Shown: positions 39,029 to 46,642 of the stretch, in pieces
How the letters are laid out: the number at the start of each line of letters is the position of its first letter
How positions within the stretch are numbered: the stretch's first letter is position 1
The notes under the pieces: model-generated
What the model was told of the DNA's origin: nothing
What the model saw: the letters and a program-made list of their open reading frames with translations, nothing else
Database searches by the model: none
Translations under genes and position numbers: made by a program
Assembly: GCF_009915765.1 (NCBI RefSeq)
Contig: NZ_JAABLQ010000001.1
Coordinates: 1,798,001 to 1,862,000, forward strand
From: Pannonibacter sp. XCT-53
Lineage (GTDB): Bacteria; Pseudomonadota; Alphaproteobacteria; Rhizobiales; Stappiaceae
Reading direction: 5' to 3'
Length of the DNA: 64,000 nucleotides

Positions 39029-39643
39029 TCAGGATGATCGGGGGGATGGGGGGACGAGGGCCGCAATGCCCTGGACCAGGGCAGCCTCGATCTGTCCGGC
39101 GGGCAGACCGGACTTGCGCAAGGTGAGCGTCCCGATGGCAAGCGCGGTCAGGGCGCGCGCCCGGTCGAGCGCGACTGGTGACCCGTCGGGCCCGAGACTG
39201 TCGGCCACCATGCGTTCGATGGCCTCCAGATGGCGGCGGCCGAGATCGGCAACCTCCTCGTTCTGGGGGGCCAGTTCGGTGATGCAGTTGACCAGCAGGC
39301 AGCCGTGCGGCCCCCCGGAGGGATTGGCCAAGGCCGTGAGCATGGCGGGCACGGCCCCGGCCCGGTCGGCCGCCGCAATGTCGCGCAGCGCGGCAAGCGC
39401 CTTGGCCGAATAGGTGCGCAGCGCCGCCAGCAGCACGTCCTGCTTGGAGCCGAAGGCGGCATAGAGCGACGACCGGCTGATGCCCATGGCACCGGTCAGG
39501 TCATCGAGCGACGTCGCCTCGAAGCCCTGCCGGCGAAACACTTCCAGCGCCGCCATCAGCACCTCGGCCTCGTCATAGGCACGCGGTCGCCCGGGCCCGG
39601 CTTGGGCTCCGGCAGATCGGGCAGTGTCGGCACGCGGTGTCAT
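39029..39643 (-). CDS. TetR-family regulator
   Basis: TetR repressor (204 aa). DNA-binding domain is at residues about 22-75 with TSLDDLTGAMGISRSSLYAAFGSKQDVL; the C-terminal ligand domain contains GCLLVNCITELA with two close cysteines that could sense electrophiles, as in NemR. It sits between nemA and the divergent luciferase-like gene. The ATG at 39643 is used; an upstream GTG would add a Pro/His-rich stretch. Confidence 0.88.
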   Translation of the reverse strand: MTPRADTARSAGAQAGPGRPRAYDEAEVLMAALEVFRRQGFEATSLDDLTGAMGISRSSLYAAFGSKQDVLLAALRTYSAKALAALRDIAAADRAGAVPAMLTALANPSGGPHGCLLVNCITELAPQNEEVADLGRRHLEAIERMVADSLGPDGSPVALDRARALTALAIGTLTLRKSGLPAGQIEAALVQGIAALVPPSPRSS

Positions 39644-39764
39644 GGCAGGTGCTCTGGTGATGGTGCCGCAGTTGTGGTGCGGCGGGGGTGATGGTGCGGC
39701 GGCATGGTGTGGTCTGGTCACCGCTCGCGCCTTGCGACGTGATCTGCGTGACCGGCCTTGAATA

Positions 39765-39780
39765 TGGACCGATCAGTCCG
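39765..39780. promoter_or_regulatory. TetR operator in the tetR/oxidoreductase gap
   Basis: TGGACCGATCAGTCCG, 63 nt before the luciferase-like gene and about 120 nt before tetR. It is almost identical to the nemA operator, giving autoregulation plus control of the oxidoreductase. Confidence 0.7.
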
Positions 39781-39842
39781 TAATTCAAGAGGCAAGTTGT
39801 CTTTCATCCGAGCGGCCCGACACGACGGGCCCGGGAGGCCCC

Positions 39843-40871
39843 ATGCTGCCCTACAGTCTGCTTGACCTGTCCCCGATCCCCGAGGGGGCGTCCGCCGCCG
39901 ATGCGCTGGCCAACACGCTGGATCTGGCCCGCCATGCCGAGGATCTCGGCTACTCGCGCTACTGGCTGGCCGAGCATCACAACATGGCGGGGATCGCCAG
40001 CGCGGCCACGGCCGTGGTGATCGGCCATGTGGCGGGCGGCACCCGGCGCATCCGCGTGGGCGCGGGCGGCATCATGCTGCCCAACCACGCTCCGCTGGTG
40101 ATCGCCGAGCAGTTCGGCACCCTGGCCACGCTCTATCCGGGCCGCATCGATCTGGGACTGGGGCGCGCACCGGGCACCGACATGGCGACGGCGCGGGCGC
40201 TGCGCCGCGCGCTTGAGGCCAGCGACGATTTCCCCGCCGACGTGGTGGAGCTGATGGGCTATCTCGGCACCCCGACCCCGGACCAGCGGGTTCGGGCGGT
40301 GCCGGGACAGGACACGCATGTGCCGGTCTGGATCCTGGGCTCCAGCCTCTACGGCGCCCAGCTTGCCGCGCATCTGGGGCTTCCCTATGCCTTTGCCTCG
40401 CATTTCGCGCCGCAGGCGCTCGGCGAGGCCATCGCGATCTACCGCGCGCGCTTCCAGCCTTCCGCCCATCTCGACCGTCCCTGGGTGATGATGGCGATCA
40501 ACGTGCATGCGGGGGCCGACGACGCGGAAGGGGCCTATCTGCGCTCGTCGCAGCAGCAGGCCTTCGCCAATCTGCGGACCGGACGTCCGGGCCCCCTGCC
40601 CGCCCCCGTCGAGGACATCACCCGCGTGATCGACCCACCCGTTCTCGCCATGGTCGACATGGCCCTGTCGGTCTCGGCGGTGGGGGGCCCCGAACGGGTG
40701 CAGAGACAGCTTGGCGAGCTGATTACGCGCTACCGCCCGGATGAGGTGATGCTGACCGGCATGATCCATGACCATGCCGCCCGCAAGGCCTCCTTCGCCC
40801 GCGCGGTGGAAGCGCTTACGGCCCTCGGTCGGCAGGATCCGTCGGAGCGGCGGCTGGCGGCCGGCCATTAA
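39843..40871 (+). CDS. Luciferase-like flavin-dependent oxidoreductase
   Basis: LLM-class oxidoreductase (342 aa, YhbW-like). Conserved [38 protein letters not shown] and [11 protein letters not shown] are present. It uses reduced FMN or F420-like flavin; the substrate is unknown. Its TetR operator links it to the flavin reductase nemA, suggesting a joint electrophile or quinone response. Confidence 0.88.
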   Translation: MLPYSLLDLSPIPEGASAADALANTLDLARHAEDLGYSRYWLAEHHNMAGIASAATAVVIGHVAGGTRRIRVGAGGIMLPNHAPLVIAEQFGTLATLYPGRIDLGLGRAPGTDMATARALRRALEASDDFPADVVELMGYLGTPTPDQRVRAVPGQDTHVPVWILGSSLYGAQLAAHLGLPYAFASHFAPQALGEAIAIYRARFQPSAHLDRPWVMMAINVHAGADDAEGAYLRSSQQQAFANLRTGRPGPLPAPVEDITRVIDPPVLAMVDMALSVSAVGGPERVQRQLGELITRYRPDEVMLTGMIHDHAARKASFARAVEALTALGRQDPSERRLAAGH

Positions 40872-40932
40872 CGGGCCGGGCACCTGCGGACGCTAGACTG
40901 CGTTGCCTATTGCCCGCCTCAGGAGCCCTTGC

Positions 40933-41457
40933 ATGTGCGTTGCCCGTCGTCTCGCCCCCTTGCTGCTGGCATCCGGAGCCGGGCTGCTGGTCGCGGCCGT
41001 GAACCACCCCGCTGCAGCCGGCCCGCTGCAGGGTCAGCGCGACTGCGCCGCCGAGGCCCGGGCCTTTGCCGACCGCGTTGTCGGAGACAGGGACGCGCTG
41101 ACGAAACTGCTCGAGGGCGGGATCACCGGTGCGGTGGCGGGCGGAGCCTGGCTCGGTTCGGCCAATGGCATCGACAAGGGCGCGCGCACCGGCGCGGCCA
41201 AGGCCTATTCCGGCAGCATGGCCCAGGACCCGCGCGTCTGGCAGGCGCTGTATGACACGGCCCTCCAGACCTGCGCGGCGGGCGGACCGTCTGCGGCAAG
41301 CGGAGCGTCGGTCAGCGCTGGCGGCGGTGCAGCCGGCACCGGCGCAACCGGCACTGGCGCTGGCGCCCAGGGCTGCCGGTCGCGGGCGGGCGTTGTCGGG
41401 TCGTCAGGTGGCGGCTCGACGCTGTCGGCAGGCTCCGGGGCAACCGGCTGTCGCTGA
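40933..41457 (+). CDS. Secreted hypothetical protein with Gly/Ser/Ala-rich tail
   Basis: Not a recognised family (174 aa). The N-terminus has a basic region and a hydrophobic stretch (LLLASGAGLLVAAV) ending near AAAG, a likely signal peptide. A glycine-zipper-like segment GGITGAVAGGAWLGSANGI is in the middle. The last 45 residues are Gly/Ala/Ser/Thr repeats ending in a Cys. Three or four cysteines could form disulphides in the periplasm. The ATG at 40933 has AGGAG 7 nt upstream. Confidence 0.6.
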   Translation: MCVARRLAPLLLASGAGLLVAAVNHPAAAGPLQGQRDCAAEARAFADRVVGDRDALTKLLEGGITGAVAGGAWLGSANGIDKGARTGAAKAYSGSMAQDPRVWQALYDTALQTCAAGGPSAASGASVSAGGGAAGTGATGTGAGAQGCRSRAGVVGSSGGGSTLSAGSGATGCR

Positions 41458-41544
41458 CGCGGCCAGCCTTCCGCCGGCGCTGCGGTCAGGTAGTCCCGGG
41501 ACAGGCTCTGGCGCCATCAGGCCCGCCCCCCCGGCAACGCCGCG

Positions 41545-42072
41545 TCAGACCTTGCCGCGTGCGGCCTCGAAGACGGCCGGCAGGGCCGGCGCTGCGGCCT
41601 CCAGCGCCTCGCGCAGGCGTTCCAGATCGGCTTGCATGCGGCGCGCGTCCTCGACGGTCAGACCGGTGGCAGCGCCCAGGCACAGCGGAATGCCGGCCGC
41701 GCGGCTCTTGAGGCTGCGGCCCTTGTCGCTGAGGCGCACACGGACCTGCCGCTCGTCCTCGGTGCAGCGCTGGCGCGCCACGAGGTCCATGGCCTCGAGC
41801 CGCTTCACCAGCGGTGTCAGCGTGTTGGATTCCAGTCCGAGCCTGCCCCCGAGCCCCCCGACGGTCTGACCGTCCTGTTCCCACAGGGCCACCATCACGA
41901 GATACTGCGGATAGGTCAGGCCGAGCTTGTCGAGGATCGGCTTGTAGGCGCGCGTGAAGGCGTGGCCGGCGGAATAGACCGAGAAGCACAGGAAATTGCC
42001 GAGCTTCAGAAGGTCCTCGCAAGCGGCCGGTGCGGGCTGGGTCGGATCGCTGGAACCCTTGGGTGCGGTCAT
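41545..42072 (-). CDS. ohrR: Organic hydroperoxide-sensing regulator OhrR (MarR family)
   Basis: MarR-type repressor (175 aa). The N-terminal reactive Cys sits in GNFLCFSVYSAGHAFTRAYKPIL, the OhrR sensor region, and is followed by a winged helix. Oxidation by organic hydroperoxides releases DNA. It is divergent from ohr. The ATG at 42072 places the Cys at about residue 29. Confidence 0.92.
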   Translation of the reverse strand: MTAPKGSSDPTQPAPAACEDLLKLGNFLCFSVYSAGHAFTRAYKPILDKLGLTYPQYLVMVALWEQDGQTVGGLGGRLGLESNTLTPLVKRLEAMDLVARQRCTEDERQVRVRLSDKGRSLKSRAAGIPLCLGAATGLTVEDARRMQADLERLREALEAAAPALPAVFEAARGKV

Positions 42073-42159
42073 GCGGTGCTCCTTTGCGCTGAGAAATAGA
42101 TCGCACGCGACCCTTTGACAATGGATTGACAGCGGCTCGGGAACGAGACATAACTCGCT

Positions 42160-42174
42160 TGCGATTAAATCGCA
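42160..42174. promoter_or_regulatory. OhrR operator in the ohrR-ohr gap
   Basis: TGCGATTAAATCGCA, a perfect 7-bp inverted repeat 33 nt before the ohr start. A partial second copy (AGATCGCACGCGA) lies near 42098-42110. Position and symmetry fit OhrR repression of both genes. Confidence 0.72.
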
Positions 42175-42206
42175 CACGATCTTTCTTCGGTCTCAAGGAG
42201 CCCGTC

Positions 42207-42632
42207 ATGCCCGTGAATGTTCTCTACACCACCTCCGCCCGCGCCACCGGCGGCCGCGATGGCGCAGCCGAAACCCTGGACGGCACCTTCAAGGTCAAGC
42301 TGGCCACGCCGAAGGAACTGGGCGGCGCCGGCGGCGAAGGCGCCAATCCGGAGCAGCTGTTTGCCTCCGGCTATTCGGCCTGTTTCCTCGGTGCCATGAA
42401 GTTCGTCGCCGGCCAGTCGGGCGTGAAGATCCCGGCCGACACGTCGGTTCAGGCCACCGTCGGCATCGGCCCGCGCTCGGAAGGCGGCTTCGGCCTGGAA
42501 GTGGCGCTTCATGTCAGCCTGCCGGGCATGGACACCGCCGCCGCCCAGGATCTGGTCGCCAAGGCGCATGAAGTCTGCCCCTACTCCAACGCCACCCGCA
42601 ACAACATCGACGTCAAGCTGACCGTCGCCTGA
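42207..42632 (+). CDS. ohr: Organic hydroperoxide reductase Ohr
   Basis: Thiol peroxidase of the Ohr/OsmC family (141 aa). The two catalytic cysteines are in [12 protein letters not shown] and [16 protein letters not shown], the Ohr subtype pattern. It detoxifies fatty-acid hydroperoxides. The ATG at 42207 has AAGGAG 6 nt upstream. Confidence 0.95.
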   Translation: MPVNVLYTTSARATGGRDGAAETLDGTFKVKLATPKELGGAGGEGANPEQLFASGYSACFLGAMKFVAGQSGVKIPADTSVQATVGIGPRSEGGFGLEVALHVSLPGMDTAAAQDLVAKAHEVCPYSNATRNNIDVKLTVA

Positions 42633-42653
42633 GGCCGCGCCCTCGGGTCAAAG

Positions 42654-42681
42654 CCGCAGCCGTCTCCCCCGCCGGCTGCGG
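42654..42681 (+). terminator. Terminator-like hairpin after ohr
   Basis: A 9-bp stem CCGCAGCCG / CGGCTGCGG with a 10-nt loop, 22 nt past the ohr stop. Only two T follow, so efficiency is doubtful. Confidence 0.55.
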
Positions 42682-42745
42682 TTGACAGGGTGTGGCCGGG
42701 TGCCGTCAACTGCGCTTGACTTTCGCGCGATTGACGGTGCCCGCC

Positions 42746-44002
42746 ATGCCTTTTTCACGTCGCCTCATTTCCAAGTGCAGTTTGCCCCTCACGCTCGCTT
42801 CCAGGCGCCCCGCTGGACGCAACACCGGCCTTCTGGTTGCTGGCCTGTCGGCCCTGCTTCTGTCCTCCGCCCCGGTGGAAGCCAACGGGCCCTGCGGCGG
42901 TGACTTCAAGGCATTCCTTGATGGCGTGAAGGCCGAGGCCGTGGCCGATGGCGTGCCGGCACCTGTCGCGGAGAAGGCGCTGGCACAGGCGCGCCTCGAC
43001 AAGCAGGTCATTTCCCGCGATCGCGGCCAGGGGGTCTTCCGCCAGACCTTTCTCGAATTCTCCGACCGCTCCGTCTCCTCGGCCCGGCTGAAGCATGGGG
43101 CCAACAACATGGCGAAGTTCGCCAGGGTGTTCGAGCGGGCTGAGAAGGACTACGGCGTGCCGGCGCCGGTCATCACCGCCTTCTGGGGACTGGAAACCGA
43201 CTTCGGCGCGGTCCAGGGCGACTTCAACACCTTCAACGCCCTCGTAACGCTCGCGCATGACTGCCGCAGGCCGCAGCTGTTCCGCCCCCAGCTCATCGCC
43301 GCGCTGCACATGATCGCGCATGGCGATCTGGATCCGGCCACGACGACCGGGGCCTGGGCCGGCGAGATCGGCCAGGTGCAGATGCTGCCCGAAGATATCA
43401 TCCGCTACGGCGTCGACGGCGACGGGGACGGTCACGTCACCCTCAAGACCTCGTCGGCGGATGCAATCCTCACGGCTGCCAACTTCATCCGGGCGCTGGG
43501 ATGGCGCAAGGGCGAGCCGTGGCTCATGGAGGTGGCCGTGCCGGCGGAGATGCCCTGGGCGGAGACGGGGCTTGGCCGGGAAAAGACCGTCGACGGCTGG
43601 GCCCGCCTTGGCGTCACCGCCCGTTCGGGCGCGCTGCCGGCCGCCACCCTGCCCGCCAGCCTGATCCTGCCGCAGGGCCGCAAGGGTCCGGCCTTCCTCG
43701 TCTTCCCGAATTTCTCGATCTACCTGCGCTGGAACCAGTCCTTCGTCTACACGACCAGCGCCGCGTATTTCGCAACGCGCCTCGCCGGCGCCCCCAAGCT
43801 CACGCCGGGCTCACCGGAGACGGGCCTTTCCGTGGACGAGATGAAGGCGCTGCAGAAGAAGCTCGCCGCGCTTGGACATGACGTCGGCAAGGTCGACGGG
43901 ATCCTCGGCTCCGGCACGCGTCAGGCAGTTCAGGCCGAACAGTCCCGCCTCGGCCTGCCCGCCGACGGCTGGCCGACGGCAGCGCTTCTGGGGCGGCTGT
44001 GA
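42746..44002 (+). CDS. Lytic murein transglycosylase (MltB family) with peptidoglycan-binding domain
   Basis: Periplasmic cell-wall hydrolase (418 aa). A signal-like hydrophobic segment (GLLVAGLSALLLSSAPVEA) is followed by the SLT_2 catalytic domain with catalytic Glu in ITAFWGLETDFGAVQGDF, then a C-terminal PG_binding_1 repeat (MKALQKKLAALGHDVGKVDGILG). It cleaves the glycan strand to 1,6-anhydro-muropeptides. No lipobox is seen, so it is soluble periplasmic. Confidence 0.92.
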   Translation: MPFSRRLISKCSLPLTLASRRPAGRNTGLLVAGLSALLLSSAPVEANGPCGGDFKAFLDGVKAEAVADGVPAPVAEKALAQARLDKQVISRDRGQGVFRQTFLEFSDRSVSSARLKHGANNMAKFARVFERAEKDYGVPAPVITAFWGLETDFGAVQGDFNTFNALVTLAHDCRRPQLFRPQLIAALHMIAHGDLDPATTTGAWAGEIGQVQMLPEDIIRYGVDGDGDGHVTLKTSSADAILTAANFIRALGWRKGEPWLMEVAVPAEMPWAETGLGREKTVDGWARLGVTARSGALPAATLPASLILPQGRKGPAFLVFPNFSIYLRWNQSFVYTTSAAYFATRLAGAPKLTPGSPETGLSVDEMKALQKKLAALGHDVGKVDGILGSGTRQAVQAEQSRLGLPADGWPTAALLGRL

Positions 44003-44131
44003 GGTGACAGGACCAGATTGCGGATGCGCCTGCATCGCCATTCAGGACGCAGCGAAGCGGAGACCCGGGACCGGTGAGCCATGGTCCTTCCAGTCCTGAC
44101 ACAATGAAGTATCGATACCTCGGCTCGCCGG

Positions 44132-44160
44132 TCCCGGCTCGAGCTCTCGCCCGGCCGGGA
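44132..44160. repeat. REP-type hairpin
   Basis: TCCCGGC / GCCGGGA arms around a 15-nt loop, followed by TGACG. It has the same core as hairpins at 299-340 and 60230-60402, defining a small intergenic palindrome family. The remaining 44003-44205 stretch has no gene. Confidence 0.6.
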
Positions 44161-44205
44161 TGACGCATGAGTGTCAGTATCGGCCAGAAGGTTGACCTCA
44201 AGGGC

Positions 44206-44973
44206 TTACCGCGGGGCCATGCGGATGGCGCCGTCGAGGCGGATGGTTTCGCCGTTGAGCATGCCGTTCTCGACAATGGCACGGACCAGCTGGGCGTATT
44301 CCGTGGCCTTGCCGAGACGCGAGGGGAACGGCACCTGCTCGCCCAGCGACTTCTGCACGTCCTCCGGCAAGCCGAGCAGCATCGGCGTCTCGAAAATGCC
44401 CGGGGCGATGGTCATGACGCGGATGCCGGACTTCGACAGGTCGCGCGCAATCGGCAGGGTCATGCCGGCCACGCCCGCCTTGGAGGCGGCATAGGCGACC
44501 TGGCCGATCTGGCCGTCAAAGGCGGCGACCGAGGCGGTCGAGACGATCACGCCGCGCTCGCCATCCGCCGTCACCGGGTCCAGCGTCGACATGGACGTTG
44601 CCGCATGGGCAATGCAGCGGAACGAGCCGACCAGATTGACCGCGATCACCTTCTCGAACAGGGCGAGCGAATGCGGCTCGCCGCGCGAGGTGGTCTTGGC
44701 AGCCGGGGCGATGCCGGCACAGTTTACCAGGATGCGTTCCGCGCCATGCGCGGCGCGGGCCTTGGCAAAGCCCGCGACGACACTGTCCTCGCTGGTCACG
44801 TCCACATCGACGAACAGTCCGCCGATCTCCGCCGCCACGGCAACGCCCTGTTCGGCGTTGCGATCAAACAACGCCACCTTCACGCCGGCTGACGCCAGCA
44901 GGCGCGCTGTCGCCGCTCCAAGACCCGAGGCGCCGCCGGTGACGACAGCCGCAATGCCAGCAGACAGTTCCAT
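44206..44973 (-). CDS. SDR oxidoreductase, type-2 3-hydroxyacyl-CoA dehydrogenase-like
   Basis: Short-chain dehydrogenase (255 aa) with TGGASGLGAATARLL, DVDVTSED, NCAGIAPAAKT, catalytic Ser in IVSTASVAAFDG and YAASK. Overall it resembles HSD17B10/3-hydroxy-2-methylbutyryl-CoA dehydrogenases of branched-chain acyl-CoA breakdown. It is single-gene; its upstream gap has an inverted repeat at 45036-45061. Confidence 0.88.
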   Translation of the reverse strand: MELSAGIAAVVTGGASGLGAATARLLASAGVKVALFDRNAEQGVAVAAEIGGLFVDVDVTSEDSVVAGFAKARAAHGAERILVNCAGIAPAAKTTSRGEPHSLALFEKVIAVNLVGSFRCIAHAATSMSTLDPVTADGERGVIVSTASVAAFDGQIGQVAYAASKAGVAGMTLPIARDLSKSGIRVMTIAPGIFETPMLLGLPEDVQKSLGEQVPFPSRLGKATEYAQLVRAIVENGMLNGETIRLDGAIRMAPR

Positions 44974-45311
44974 GGTGGTCTCCCAGAGAGCGAAAGGCCT
45001 TTCAAGCCAATGTTTTATAACCGTAATTGACGTTTCGGTTGACGAGAACGTCAGTCAACCGGGACACTGCGACGAAAGTCAGCCCCGGTCAAGGGGCCGC
45101 AGCTCGGCGAAAGAGCGGATATCGGGGATCAGACGTGGCCGGACCCGGCCCGGAGCGCCGCCGCACCTGTTGCCCCGCTTGCGGCAGCGGCTGCGCCGCC
45201 GCCCTGGGCGCCGGCCAGGGTCAGGGCATGCCGGAATGACGAGGCCGCGGGATCGGGAGCCGTCGGGATGGGGAGATGTGGGGGATACGCGGCATCGCGG
45301 CGCGTCGGCCG
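44974..45311. other. Gene-free gap with an operator-like inverted repeat
   Basis: CGGTTGAC (45036-45043) and GTCAACCG (45054-45061) form an 8-bp inverted repeat 63 nt before the SDR gene, a good operator candidate for an unidentified regulator. The remainder (45062-45311) shows nothing I can support. Confidence 0.5.
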
Positions 45312-46136
45312 TCAGGGTCGCAGCACCATGCCCTCGGTTGCCACCAGCGTGCCCGGCCAGGCGGCGGCGGCTGCCATGCCGATCTCGTCCAGCTCGTCGT
45401 CGCTGCGGCGCGGGTCGTGGTGGAACAGCACGGGGGTGCGCACGCCGGCCTGTCGCGCCAGTTCCACCGCCTTCTGCCAGGTCGAATGGCCCCAGCCCCG
45501 GTAGGTCTCGTACTCGGCGTCGGTGAACATGGCGTCGTAGATCATCACCTCGGCCCCGGCGACGAAGGCGACGAGACTGGCGTCGATCTCCGGATCGCCG
45601 TGCTCGTGGTCGGTGATGATGCAGATCGAACGCCCGCCGAAGGTGAAGCGGTAGCCGCAGGCCCCGCCCGGGTGATTGAGGCGGATCGTGCGGATCTCGA
45701 GCCCGTCGTCGCGGGGGATCGGCTGCCCGGCGGAAAAGCTGCGGAAGGTGACCGCCTTCAGCGTGGTCGCGGCCACCGGAAAGATCGGCGGCGACATGAT
45801 GCGGCAGATGATGTCGACCAGGTCCGCATCACCGGTGAAATGACCGGCATAGGCATTGATGGTGAAGCGGGGGTCGTAGGCCGGCTTGAAGAACGGCAGG
45901 CCGCAGATGTGGTCGAGATGGGTGTGGGTGAACAGCAGGTCGAAGGCGCGCGGGCCTTCCGTCACCAGCCGCGTTCCCAGATTTCTGGCGCCCGAGCCGC
46001 AGTCGACGAGAACGAGCGCGTCACCGGCCCGGATCTCGAAGCAGGTCGTCTCGCCGCCGTAGCGCAGGGTGTCCACGCCCGGTGTCGGTGTCGATCCGCG
46101 CACGCCCCAGCACCGGAGCCAGAAATCATCTGCCAA
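45312..46136 (-). CDS. MBL-fold metallo-hydrolase
   Basis: Metallo-beta-lactamase-fold protein (274 aa). The Zn motif HTHLDH is at 71-76; later ligands are in a NHPGGACGYRF stretch and TDHEHGD. The RNase Z/PhnP-like subgroup is the closest in look, so a phosphodiesterase is inferred, possibly acting on a cyclic nucleotide or a phosphorylated metabolite. It is the last gene of a three-gene minus operon, 12 nt after the cNMP-binding gene. Confidence 0.8.
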   Translation of the reverse strand: MADDFWLRCWGVRGSTPTPGVDTLRYGGETTCFEIRAGDALVLVDCGSGARNLGTRLVTEGPRAFDLLFTHTHLDHICGLPFFKPAYDPRFTINAYAGHFTGDADLVDIICRIMSPPIFPVAATTLKAVTFRSFSAGQPIPRDDGLEIRTIRLNHPGGACGYRFTFGGRSICIITDHEHGDPEIDASLVAFVAGAEVMIYDAMFTDAEYETYRGWGHSTWQKAVELARQAGVRTPVLFHHDPRRSDDELDEIGMAAAAAWPGTLVATEGMVLRP

Positions 46137-46148
46137 ACGGCATCTCCT

Positions 46149-46607
46149 TCAAGCGGCTGCGCCACCCGACCGGGCCGCAGCCAGATCGCGGGTGGTGCGC
46201 TCGAGACGCTGCGCCAGCGTCCGCATCACCTCAAGCGACATATCAGGAAATTCTTTCAAAAGTTTCAGGAAGTCATCCTTGCTCACGGTGAGCACGTCCA
46301 TGTCGGTGCGCGCCACCAGCGTGGCGGTGCGCGGCACGTCGCAGAGGATGGCGATCTCGCCGACGATCGAGTGCTCGCGCACGGTCGCCACCGAGCGGTC
46401 GCCGTCGCGCGTGCGCACGCGCACGTCCGCCTCGCCCTTGAGGATGATGAAGGCGGTGTCGCCTTCCTCGCCCTGTTCGCACAGGTGCTCGCCGGTCTGA
46501 TATTGCATCCGGTCGCTGATGAAGGCGAGCAGCCGAAGCTTCGTTTCGTCGATCCCGCGGAACAGCGGCACCTTTCGCAGGGCGTCGACCTCAACTTCCA
46601 AAGACAC
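46149..46607 (-). CDS. Cyclic nucleotide-binding domain protein
   Basis: Stand-alone cNMP-binding (CAP-ED) domain protein (152 aa). The phosphate-binding cassette GEIAILCDVPRTATLVA (83-99) has the conserved Glu84 and Arg93, so nucleotide binding is likely. There is no DNA-binding domain. It lies 35 nt after the unusual ABC gene and may switch its activity in response to cAMP or cGMP. Confidence 0.86.
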   Translation of the reverse strand: MSLEVEVDALRKVPLFRGIDETKLRLLAFISDRMQYQTGEHLCEQGEEGDTAFIILKGEADVRVRTRDGDRSVATVREHSIVGEIAILCDVPRTATLVARTDMDVLTVSKDDFLKLLKEFPDMSLEVMRTLAQRLERTTRDLAAARSGGAAA

Positions 46608-46642
46608 GATATCCTCCTGAGCCTCTCGTCCGGACCGTTTGA

